A stretch of 11,320 nucleotides of DNA, from the NCBI GenBank assembly GCA_934615635.1, contig CAKTTT010000063.1:1-11320 (forward strand). Direction: 5' to 3'. Each line of letters starts with the position of its first letter. Within the stretch, counting starts at the first letter, position 1. Origin of the DNA: an uncultured Eubacteriales bacterium (GTDB lineage: Bacteria > Bacillota > Clostridia > Oscillospirales > Acutalibacteraceae). Below the pieces are notes generated by a model that saw nothing but the letters and a program-made list of their open reading frames with translations, was not told where the DNA came from and did not search any database. Made by a program: the position numbers and the translations under genes. Below are positions 1-5,678 of the stretch, piece after piece.

Positions 1-1187
1 AACCGGGGGATACGGGTGCCGTCCTCCCCGTTTTCCCGGCCGGTGCAGCGGTAAACGTCCCCCACCCGGTAGCGCATAAAGGCGCCGCCCTTGAGAACGG
101 AGATCACCAGCTCGTATTTTTCGCCGGGGATCACCTCGTCCATCAGATAGGTCCGGGGCTGATAGGAGGGATCGTCGATGCTCTTCTCCATCTCCGCCTC
201 CGGAATGAATTCATAAAAGCAGGCGTCGGGGAAAAAGTACATACCGTTGCGGGTCCAGGTTTCGGTACCGATACAAGAGGGCTCGGTACCCGCGAAAAGC
301 TCCATGGGGCGCACGCCCCACAGCTCCTCTAGCTGATCCTTGTAACAGCGGCTGTCCGTACCCGCGCACATAAAGCCCTTGAGCTTAAAAAGATCCTTGG
401 GCAGGAGGTCGCGTCCCTCCTGCTTGCAGCGGGATTTGGCCCGCAGCAGGCGGTATATCATATGGGGAGAGCAGCGGGACAGCGTCTTCAGCGAGGAGCC
501 GCTGGAGCCGCCCTTGCTCATGGACGACAGGGTGGTGCTGACGTAATAAGCCACGCTGCCGACGCCGAAAAAGAACTCGATGTCCTGTTCCAGCCCCATT
601 TTGAAGCCCTTTTTGTTTCGCTCGCTGAAGGACATCTTCACCGCTTCCTCCACCGGCGGCAGGAAGCCCATGCCGATTTCATCCCGCAGTGCCAGGGGGA
701 ACAGCCCGGTGGCATAGGGAAGCGGCGCAAGGGCATACAGGATTTTATCCGTCGCTTTCACGTTGAACTGGCCCCGTTTATGGCTGGTGGAGAGGAGGAG
801 ACAGGCCAGGATATTGTTGCGGTAGGTCTCCAGCATGGCCTGGGTGTAAGGCGCCACCTTGATGGGATGGCGGCCGCCCTCCCAAGTGGTCTGGATCCAG
901 ATGATGGGGGTATCCGGGAGCATATCCCCCTGCTTGAGCAGCAGGATATCGGCGTAATCCTCATAGGTGGTCAAGGGAACGGTGCGGCGGAATTCCTCGA
1001 TGGTGGCGGGCTTGTTCCCGCCCAGAATCTTTTCTCCCAGGGCGCACCGGCTCCATAGCGAGATCTGCTCCTCCATCAGCCGGTTCTGGATACGCATATA
1101 ACCCTCCATATCCAGATCGAGAAAGCCGCAATATTCCGCCCAAAGCGCGGCATACTGTTTTTTCTTCAACTTCTCTTCGAACTTCAT
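1..1187 (-). CDS. GH3-family acyl-acid adenylating enzyme (C-terminus beyond window edge)
   Basis: Members of the GH3 family, part of the ANL adenylating fold, activate a carboxylic acid with ATP and pass it to an amino acid or other acceptor. The substrate cannot be read here. From the ATG at 1187 the frame stays open for 395 codons to the window edge, with no stop seen. The family usually runs to about 500-600 residues, so roughly the last quarter to third is missing. Visible landmarks are a glycine-rich, P-loop-like stretch near residues 99-115 (TTWEGGRHPIKVAPYT), the second adenylation motif near 298-309 (LFAGTEPSCIGTE) and the hallmark MRYRVGDVYRCTG at 371-383. The P-loop segment is degenerate compared with the usual SGTT..G.K form, so activity is uncertain. 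The start ATG overlaps the stop of the upstream membrane gene (ATGA), implying translational coupling. Cytoplasmic location is inferred from the absence of a signal peptide. Confidence 0.8.
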   Translation of the reverse strand, partial: MKFEEKLKKKQYAALWAEYCGFLDLDMEGYMRIQNRLMEEQISLWSRCALGEKILGGNKPATIEEFRRTVPLTTYEDYADILLLKQGDMLPDTPIIWIQTTWEGGRHPIKVAPYTQAMLETYRNNILACLLLSTSHKRGQFNVKATDKILYALAPLPYATGLFPLALRDEIGMGFLPPVEEAVKMSFSERNKKGFKMGLEQDIEFFFGVGSVAYYVSTTLSSMSKGGSSGSSLKTLSRCSPHMIYRLLRAKSRCKQEGRDLLPKDLFKLKGFMCAGTDSRCYKDQLEELWGVRPMELFAGTEPSCIGTETWTRNGMYFFPDACFYEFIPEAEMEKSIDDPSYQPRTYLMDEVIPGEKYELVISVLKGGAFMRYRVGDVYRCTGRENGEDGTRIPR

Positions 1188-1765
1188 TCCGCCTCGCCCC
1201 CTTTCTTCAAGGTGTGGAAGCACCGCCGCCAGCTTGCCGCCGTGGGCAGCAGAAAAGGTGTTTCCTGTCGGTATTCCCGATAATCCGGGAACAGACGCAC
1301 AAAGGTCCACCGGTCCTGAAACAGAGCGTAGGCCACGTCCAGCACCGTGTAGACCAGAAAAGCCGCAAAAAGCTCCGGCGACCCCGCCGCCAGCCACAGA
1401 CTGAAATAAAACAAGGAGAGCCACAGCACGCCGGGATGCCGGCAGAGGGCATAGACGCCTGTCCGGCACAGGGGAGCGGGGCCGGAGCCCGGCGCGTAGG
1501 TGGCGGAAAAAGGCAGGGCGAAGAACAGGGTATACAGCAGCAGCGCCAGAAAAAACAGGGACAGAATCCCTCCCGCGACGGCGGCCACAGGGCGGGCGGC
1601 CAGTCGGGGCAGGCTGCTGATAACGGGTGCGGCCGTGGCGGCCAGCAGAAGCGCGCAGCCCGCCGCAAAGCCCAAGCGGAGGGGGCGCAGCCGGCCGGTG
1701 GCATCCGCCACGTCATAGAGAAAGAACAAGGCAAAGCCTCCGCAGCCCAACAGCAACCAGATCAC
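1184..1765 (-). CDS. ICMT/PEMT-like integral membrane methyltransferase homologue
   Basis: This 193-residue, strongly hydrophobic protein has about four to five membrane segments (near 2-19, 32-52, 58-86, 112-128, 130-148). The C-terminal half carries the signature of isoprenylcysteine carboxyl methyltransferase-like proteins: TGVYALCRHPGVLWL around 102-116, with the RHPG motif at 109-112, followed by FPDYREYRQETPFLLP at 159-174. In that family these segments bind S-adenosylmethionine and close the active site. The acidic residue before the helix is Asp151 where Glu is common. The start is GTG at 1765, preceded by GGGGAGG at 10 nt; an in-frame ATG was not found upstream. A sigma-A promoter lies about 120 bp upstream. 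The gene is coupled to the GH3 gene by a 4-nt ATGA overlap, so a joint role on a carboxylate or lipid substrate is plausible but unproven. A NnrU-like or uncharacterised membrane protein is the main alternative. Confidence 0.72.
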   Translation of the reverse strand: MIWLLLGCGGFALFFLYDVADATGRLRPLRLGFAAGCALLLAATAAPVISSLPRLAARPVAAVAGGILSLFFLALLLYTLFFALPFSATYAPGSGPAPLCRTGVYALCRHPGVLWLSLFYFSLWLAAGSPELFAAFLVYTVLDVAYALFQDRWTFVRLFPDYREYRQETPFLLPTAASWRRCFHTLKKGGEAE

Positions 1766-1884
1766 CGATGCTTGTCCTCCCCTATCGCGGCATAAAACCA
1801 GCCTGGTATGATCCCTCTGGGATCCCGGATAACGTGCTAAAAAACGCTTTATCGGTGCCTATTCCTACAAAGAGGCACTTTAAA

Positions 1885-1913
1885 AGTATAGTATATTTCT
1901 CCAAAATTCACAA
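1885..1913 (-). promoter_or_regulatory. Sigma-A promoter of the ICMT-like/GH3 unit
   Basis: On the minus strand a -35 box TTGTGA (1908-1913) and a -10 box TATACT (1885-1890) are separated by exactly 17 bp. Transcription would begin near 1878, giving a leader of about 113 nt before the GTG start at 1765. The surrounding DNA is AT-rich, unlike the flanking coding regions. Confidence 0.75.
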
Positions 1914-2131
1914 GAGCGGATGCGTTAAACAGAAAATTAACATCAATATTTATAGAATAATCCAAACAAACCCCGGAAAAAAGGGGGGCGGTTTGTCGAA
2001 TAAAGACCGCTTCAGTCACAGATTGAAGAAAAGAAAATCATAAAGAGACAATACAGCGAATTTACGACCGGAAACCGAGGTCAAAAAGGCTGGATTTGTG
2101 CGTTTTATTCACGCAAAAAAGAGGAAATAAC

Positions 2132-2160
2132 AAGAAGCGCCGGACCCCCCGGCGCTTTTT
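2132..2160 (-). terminator. Rho-independent terminator, possibly bidirectional
   Basis: A perfect 9-bp GC-rich stem, AAGCGCCGG (2135-2143) with CCGGCGCTT (2149-2157), encloses a 5-nt loop and extends by A-T and G-T pairs to 2132 and 2160. Read on the minus strand it sits about 35 nt after the stop of the tandem-domain gene (2195) and is followed by a T-rich tail (CTTCTTGTTATTT). Read on the plus strand it ends in TTTTT. It separates the tandem-domain gene from the ICMT-like/GH3 unit. Confidence 0.8.
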
Positions 2161-2194
2161 CGAGTCAGCGTGTATGCTGTATGTAAACGAGGCA

Positions 2195-2659
2195 TCAATC
2201 CCAGGTGAGTTTGACTTCATCGCTGCTGTCCTCCATCGCTTCGTCGATCAAGCGGATCATCTCCAACGTGCTGCGGAAGGACTGCCGTTTGTCCTGATCC
2301 ACCCATTGAATCGTCCCCTGCCAGGTGGCGTTGCGGCGAAACTGCACGTGGATGATGAAGGTCGCTTGCTCATCCTTCGTCTTGTCGCTCATGGTTTCCC
2401 TCTCCTTTATCCCTTTTCGACTTTTCTTTGGTTCGCGCCTTGCAAAATGACGATAATCCTCGAAACGGCCGGGAAAGGATAAGGCGTCAAACAGATTCTC
2501 CATCGCCGTCAGCAGCTCTAAACCGTCGGAAAAAGGTACGGCCTTGTCAAAATGGGCGTTATAGACCCATCCGGTGATGACACGGTTGTCATACGAGGTG
2601 ACTTTCACCGTGGCTTTGGTGGACATAGCGGTCACAAATGGGGCAGTATTGTCCGGCAT
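2195..2659 (-). CDS. Small protein with two homologous copies of an uncharacterised domain
   Basis: This 154-residue soluble protein has no signal peptide and no membrane segment. I cannot name a function. The two halves align without gaps over the region after a shared glycine: residues 30-48 (G30, D38-K39, F43, L47-E48) against 115-133 (G115, D123-K124, F128, L132-E133). Each copy begins with Ala-Thr and beta-like hydrophobic alternation and ends in a helix rich in L/I/M. A basic linker (about 73-88) joins them. The second copy resembles small conserved Clostridia proteins I recall only as hypothetical. The start chosen is ATG 2659, with GGGGGTG upstream. An upstream GTG at 2710 is unlikely because it lies before the predicted transcription start near 2683. 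The gene follows the PilT gene on the same strand but has its own promoter, and it ends at a strong terminator. An internal ATG at 2392 may give a second, shorter product. Confidence 0.7.
   Translation of the reverse strand: MPDNTAPFVTAMSTKATVKVTSYDNRVITGWVYNAHFDKAVPFSDGLELLTAMENLFDALSFPGRFEDYRHFARREPKKSRKGIKERETMSDKTKDEQATFIIHVQFRRNATWQGTIQWVDQDKRQSFRSTLEMIRLIDEAMEDSSDEVKLTWD
2390..2409 (-). promoter_or_regulatory. Internal ribosome binding site and in-frame start inside the tandem-domain gene
   Basis: On the minus strand AAAGGAGA precedes an in-frame ATG at 2390-2392 with an 8-nt spacer (GGGAAACC). This is a better Shine-Dalgarno than the one at the full-length start. Initiation here would give a 65-residue protein consisting of the second domain copy alone (from Met90). 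The basic linker of the longer form ends just before this start. Confidence 0.55.
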
Positions 2660-2684
2660 GAATAGGGGCACCCCCAGTCTTATG

Positions 2685-2734
2685 ATTCTACTATACCGCT
2701 TCCCGGTCACAAAGCAGTCACAAAATGTGACCGG
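2685..2734 (-). promoter_or_regulatory. Activator-type promoter with 11-bp spaced GTGAC direct repeats, plus a dyad
   Basis: Read on the minus strand, TTTTGTGACT is followed by CTTTGTGACC, with the GTGAC cores exactly 11 bp apart (starts at 2721 and 2710). Nine bases after the second GTGACC (ends 2705) comes a -10 box TATAGT (2690-2695). An overlapping alternative, TTGTGA with 16-bp spacing to TAGAAT (2685-2690), would make an ordinary sigma-A promoter. The region also forms a 9-bp inverted repeat, CCGGTCACA (2703-2711) with TGTGACCGG (2726-2734), and an inner 6-bp dyad GTCACA-AAA-TGTGAC (2717-2731). It lies between the PilT stop (2739) and the tandem-domain gene. The same repeat and spacing pattern occurs upstream of the vWA gene. 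Confidence 0.65.
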
Positions 2735-2738
2735 AACC

Positions 2739-3806
2739 TTAATCCGACAACTTTTTCACCATCACATCGGGGTTAGCACTGTAGGCCAGGGCGAATTCCC
2801 TCGAAATCCGCCCGGCCTTATAAAGACGGAGAACGTCCATGTCCATCGTCTGCATCCCCTGATCCCCGCCGGCATATAAGACGTTGTCCATCTGATACAC
2901 CTTGGATTCCCGGATCATGGTGCGGATGGCGGGGGTGGCCACCATGATTTCAAAGGCGGGCGCCAGCTTGCCGTCCACCGTGGGGATAAGCTGCTGAGAA
3001 ACCACCGCCTGCAGCACCATGGAAAGCTGCACCCGGATCTGCTGCTGCTGGGCGGGTGGAAAAACGTCGATGATCCGGTCGATGGTCTTGGCGGCCCCCA
3101 CCGTGTGCAGGGTGGAGAGGACAAGCTGACCGGTTTCGGCGGCGGTGATGACGGTGCGGATGGTTTCAAAATCCCGCATTTCGCCCAGCAGGATCACGTC
3201 CGGGGCCTGGCGAAGCGCGGCCCGCAGAGCGGTGTCATAACCGCCGGTGTCGTGGGAAATCTCCCGCTGGCTGACGATGCAGCGGTGATGGGTGTGCAGA
3301 TATTCGATGGGATCCTCCAGCGTGATGACGTGGCCGCTGCGGGTGTGATTTATGCGGTTGATCATACAGGCCAGGGTGGTGGATTTGCCGCTTCCGGCCG
3401 GGCCGGTCACCAGCACCAGCCCTTTTTGGCGGTCGCAGAGTTGCAGCACCGCCGGAGGGATGTGCAGCTCCTCGGCATCGGGCAGGGAAAAGGCGACCGC
3501 CCGCAGCACGGCGGAAAGGGAGCCGCGCTGCTTGTAGGCGCTGCACCGGAACCGGCCCAGGCCGCTGACCGAAAAGGAAAAATCGTCGTCTCCCGCATCC
3601 AGCAGGGTGGAAAGATCGCGCTGGTGATCCAGGGCGTAAATCTGCCTGATCAGATTTTCCGTGTCGTCCGGCGACAGCCGCTCCTCCGCCGCGTGCTCCA
3701 CCCGGCCGTTGATTTTATAGCAGAGAGGTCCGCCGGATACGATCAATATGTCCGACGCGCCGGCCCGCATGGCGTCGGCGAGTATTTTCAGCACCTGCAT
3801 CTCCAT
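2739..3806 (-). CDS. pilT: PilT-type retraction ATPase (GspE/PilT family)
   Basis: PilT hexamers hydrolyse ATP at the cytoplasmic face of type IV pilus machines and power disassembly of the filament. From ATG 3806 the protein has 355 residues, typical for PilT (about 340-370) and too short for PilB/GspE. Visible motifs in this numbering are Walker A GPAGSGKS at 135-142, the Asp box LEDPIEY at 163-169, Walker B VILLGEMRD at 204-212, His box STLHT at 231-235, and AIRTMIRE at 293-300. That last motif corresponds to the AIRNLIRE retraction motif specific to PilT. A TTG at 3812 also follows AAGGAG at 5 nt and is a possible alternative start. It is the last gene of the pilus-like unit, 39 nt after the PilX-like gene. 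It is the only assembly-type ATPase in the window, so extension would need a PilB encoded elsewhere or a dual-role motor. Confidence 0.92.
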   Translation of the reverse strand: MEMQVLKILADAMRAGASDILIVSGGPLCYKINGRVEHAAEERLSPDDTENLIRQIYALDHQRDLSTLLDAGDDDFSFSVSGLGRFRCSAYKQRGSLSAVLRAVAFSLPDAEELHIPPAVLQLCDRQKGLVLVTGPAGSGKSTTLACMINRINHTRSGHVITLEDPIEYLHTHHRCIVSQREISHDTGGYDTALRAALRQAPDVILLGEMRDFETIRTVITAAETGQLVLSTLHTVGAAKTIDRIIDVFPPAQQQQIRVQLSMVLQAVVSQQLIPTVDGKLAPAFEIMVATPAIRTMIRESKVYQMDNVLYAGGDQGMQTMDMDVLRLYKAGRISREFALAYSANPDVMVKKLSD

Positions 3807-3845
3807 AGACAAGACTGCTCCTTCCGTTCCTGTTGTGCCGGCGGC

Positions 3846-4328
3846 TTAAAAGCCGGGCCACACGTTGATGCCCTCGTCCCCCAAATCCTCTCCTGCGGTG
3901 GAGAACAGGCGGCGGGATATCACCCGGTAGCGGTCGGGGCTTTCCAGCGGCAGCAGCTCCAGCTTGGTCTGAATCTCCCGCTGTTCCCCGGCGGAAACCG
4001 TCAGAAGGATACTGTCGCCTTGCATGGAGGCCCCTTCTATCCCTGCGACGGCCTCCGCCACCCTGTCCAGATAGCGGTCCCAGGCATCTTCGCCGGAAGC
4101 CGTTTCTTTCCGGGCCGCGGCCAGCGCGTTGTCCACGGCGCCCAGCAGCGCGTCGGTTCCAGCATCGGCGGCATAGTATTCTTCCGCGGCTTGTACCGCC
4201 CGCCGGGTCAGACGCAGATCCGCCCTGGCGGACACCAGAGACAGCACGCCGAAGGCGGTCAGGCAGAGAACCACAAAGATCATGAGCACCGAGGAGGCGC
4301 CCATGGAGCCGAATCGTTTTTGTGTCAT
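3846..4328 (-). CDS. PilX/GspK-like minor pilin-like membrane protein
   Basis: This 160-residue protein has a short basic N-terminus (MTQKRFGSMGASS), one membrane segment at about 13-34, and then a helical, Ala/Glu-rich extracytoplasmic part. That layout matches PilX_N-type or GspK-like minor pilins. The Gly-Ala at residues 10-11 could be a prepilin peptidase site, but no glutamate lies at +5, as in many GspK-like subunits. It probably sits at the tip or initiation complex of the filament (inference from family). Its ATG overlaps the stop of the upstream pilin gene (ATGA, 4325-4328), so the two are translationally coupled. The PilT gene follows. An unrelated single-pass membrane protein remains possible because the C-terminal part shows no motif I know. 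Confidence 0.65.
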   Translation of the reverse strand: MTQKRFGSMGASSVLMIFVVLCLTAFGVLSLVSARADLRLTRRAVQAAEEYYAADAGTDALLGAVDNALAAARKETASGEDAWDRYLDRVAEAVAGIEGASMQGDSILLTVSAGEQREIQTKLELLPLESPDRYRVISRRLFSTAGEDLGDEGINVWPGF

Positions 4329-4741
4329 AAGACCGCCTCCCCGGGGCTGTACCGGCAGAGGGGCAGCCGGCAGAGGGGATCCGACCGCTGGTTTTCAAAC
4401 ACGCGGATCTCTCCGGATTCCAGCCGGCCGGCTGGCGTCCGCTCCCCTTTCCATATGACCTCCATGCGCAAGCCGCTTTCCAGACGGCTGTACAGGACGC
4501 TCCCGTCCTCCTGCTCGGCGGCGTTCCAGCCGTCGGCGGCATCAAAAAAGGACACGCCCTGGGCGCGGAAAAGCTCGGCGGTGTTTTCCGCCAGCTCCAG
4601 CGCGTCGCTGTGCAGGGTGCTTTGCCGCTCCTGCTGATGGGCGGCGACAAACAGGCGCAGGGTCACCACCGTGGAGAGAGAAAAAAAGAGGATGACCAGG
4701 GTCAATTCCATCAGGAACACGGCGGAACCGCTTTTTTTCAT
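4325..4741 (-). CDS. Type IV prepilin-like protein
   Basis: This 138-residue protein has a basic N-terminus (MKKSGSA) joined to a long hydrophobic helix at 8-34. Cleavage after Ala7 would leave V-F-L-M-E, placing glutamate at +5 of the mature subunit. That is the hallmark of type IV pilins and pseudopilins, so this is the clearest prepilin in the cluster. The globular part is small (about 100 residues), with two cysteines near the C-terminus (in RSDPLCRLPLCRYSPG) that could form a disulfide or a pilin-type loop. I chose ATG 4741, with AAGGG 8 nt upstream. An in-frame ATG at 4762 has GG directly adjacent and is a poor site. It overlaps the next gene by 4 nt. Whether it is a major or minor subunit cannot be told from sequence. 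Confidence 0.7.
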   Translation of the reverse strand: MKKSGSAVFLMELTLVILFFSLSTVVTLRLFVAAHQQERQSTLHSDALELAENTAELFRAQGVSFFDAADGWNAAEQEDGSVLYSRLESGLRMEVIWKGERTPAGRLESGEIRVFENQRSDPLCRLPLCRYSPGEAVL

Positions 4742-4820
4742 CGCCCTCACCCTTGTTCTCATCCTTTCTTCATGATCTCAGCGGCCCATGTGCGGCTCTC
4801 CTATAGCCCATCCGCGGCGT

Positions 4821-5288
4821 TCAGGCCAGGCGGCGCTGGATGTGCAGGGTATGGTCGCGGCCGTCGGCGCCGCGGGAAGTGACGGTCAGCAGCCCCCCCG
4901 GAGACTCTTCCATGGTAAAGGCCTGGAGGGGGGTCAGTTCTTCTCCGTTGGCCGGAAGGAAGGCGTCCTCTTCCCGCTGAAACAGCTCCCGGAGCAGGCC
5001 GTCGTAGAAATAAATCAGGGTTTCATAGGTTTGCTCTCCCGCCTGCTCGGGCAGGACCAGCACGGGTACGCCCTCCCGGGTTTCCAGCCGGGCCTCCTCC
5101 GCCGACCGGATTTTGTTGGCCACGTAGGAGAGGGAAGCGCGCGTATCGCTGCGGGCTTCTGTCTGCCGGACAATGCTGCGATAGACCTGGGCGCCGATGA
5201 GCACCAGCAGGAGGGAGAGCAGCGCGAACAGACCGTAAAGCAGCAGCGCGAACACCATGTCCACCGAATGTTTTCCTTTTATTTTCAT
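4821..5288 (-). CDS. DUF4860-type pilin-like membrane protein
   Basis: This 155-residue protein has a short N-terminus (MKIKGKHSVD), one membrane segment at about 11-33, and a beta-rich extracytoplasmic domain. The segments HSVDMVFALLLYGLFALLSL, ASLSYVANKIRSAEEA and YETLIYFYDGLLRELF match my memory of DUF4860 proteins of Clostridia, which sit in pilus-like operons. Cleavage after Gly5 would place Asp at +5 (K-H-S-V-D), an acidic stand-in for the usual pilin glutamate. This supports, but does not prove, that it is a pseudopilin. It begins 6 nt after the stop of the preceding gene (5295). The function of the domain is not established as far as I know. Confidence 0.72.
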   Translation of the reverse strand: MKIKGKHSVDMVFALLLYGLFALLSLLLVLIGAQVYRSIVRQTEARSDTRASLSYVANKIRSAEEARLETREGVPVLVLPEQAGEQTYETLIYFYDGLLRELFQREEDAFLPANGEELTPLQAFTMEESPGGLLTVTSRGADGRDHTLHIQRRLA

Positions 5289-5294
5289 CCGTTG

Positions 5295-5639
5295 TCACGC
5301 CCCCTCTTCATCCGGCGCGCCGCCCCGGGGCACCACCAGGACGGAGGGGCGGATATTGCTGCCGATGGTTTGATAATCGACGACATAGGCCTCGTGATCG
5401 ATGATCAGGCCGTAATGCTTCTCAAGATAGGCGATGTCCGGGGGATAGGCCCCCTCGATGGCGTAGCAGTTGACCAGGGATTTTTGGATTGCCCGCTCCA
5501 CCGCAGCCTTTTGCTCCTGCTCCGAGGTACGGGACAGGAGACCAAGACCGTAAAAAAGCAGGGCTGCCGCCGCCAGGATAACAAGCAGCGGTAAAAAGCG
5601 ACGGACCGCCGCGCCGCGTTTGACAGGATACAGATGCAT
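5295..5639 (-). CDS. Short pilin-like single-pass membrane protein
   Basis: This 114-residue protein has a basic N-terminus (MHLYPVKRGAAVRR), a membrane segment at 15-35, an amphipathic helix, and then CYAIEGAYPPDIAYLEKHYGL at about 58-78. The sequence C-YAIEG-YP--I-YLE--YGL recalls the alpha/beta junction of small type IV pilins and G-type pseudopilins, but there is no prepilin cleavage motif with an acidic +5 residue. I chose ATG 5639 because AAGGAGG lies 10 nt upstream; an ATG at 5660 lies before that ribosome site. It lies between the GspF-like gene (gap about 40 nt) and the DUF4860 gene (gap 6 nt). Assignment as a minor pilus subunit is inference from context and layout. Confidence 0.6.
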   Translation of the reverse strand: MHLYPVKRGAAVRRFLPLLVILAAAALLFYGLGLLSRTSEQEQKAAVERAIQKSLVNCYAIEGAYPPDIAYLEKHYGLIIDHEAYVVDYQTIGSNIRPSVLVVPRGGAPDEEGA

Positions 5640-5678
5640 GGACGAGCCGCCTCCTTTCATGTCATGCGCCGAATGGGA

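Larger units (their letters stand above)
1766..2194. other. AT-rich intergenic region with structured leader
   Basis: I see no gene in this 429-bp gap. It holds the promoter at 1885-1913, the terminator at 2132-2160 and several dyads. In the leader transcribed from that promoter (1766-1878, minus) there are three: GTGCCT/AGGCAC (arms at 1873-1878 and 1855-1860) right at the predicted start of transcription, GATCCC-TCT-GGGATC at 1810-1824, and the palindrome ACCAGCCTGGT at 1797-1807. Further upstream, ACAAACC (1966-1972) pairs with GGTTTGT (1990-1996) across a purine-rich loop; no T-run follows on the plus strand. Short plus-strand frames here lack a convincing ribosome site or protein-like composition. 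Confidence 0.5.

Noticed and set aside
2630..2640. Another TTTGTGACCG on the minus strand inside the start of the tandem-domain gene.
   Set aside because: It is a single copy within coding sequence and not at a multiple of 11 bp from the promoter repeats (75 bp). It could be chance, though an accessory site is not excluded.
2703..2734. Inverted repeat read as a Rho-independent terminator of the pilus unit.
   Set aside because: No T-run follows the stem on the minus strand (GGAAGCGG comes next), and the arms coincide with promoter-like repeats. A regulatory role fits better.
3105..4637. A 510-codon plus-strand open frame across the pilT and pilin genes.
   Set aside because: It lies opposite clear pilT motifs and overlapping pilin genes, has a low-complexity Gly/Gln/His-rich composition, and has no ribosome site that I can support.
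4742..4820. Tiny frames (M-G-R and M-K-K-G) with good ribosome sites in the gap before the prepilin gene.
   Set aside because: They are only three to four codons long. They could be translation relays but cannot be supported as genes.
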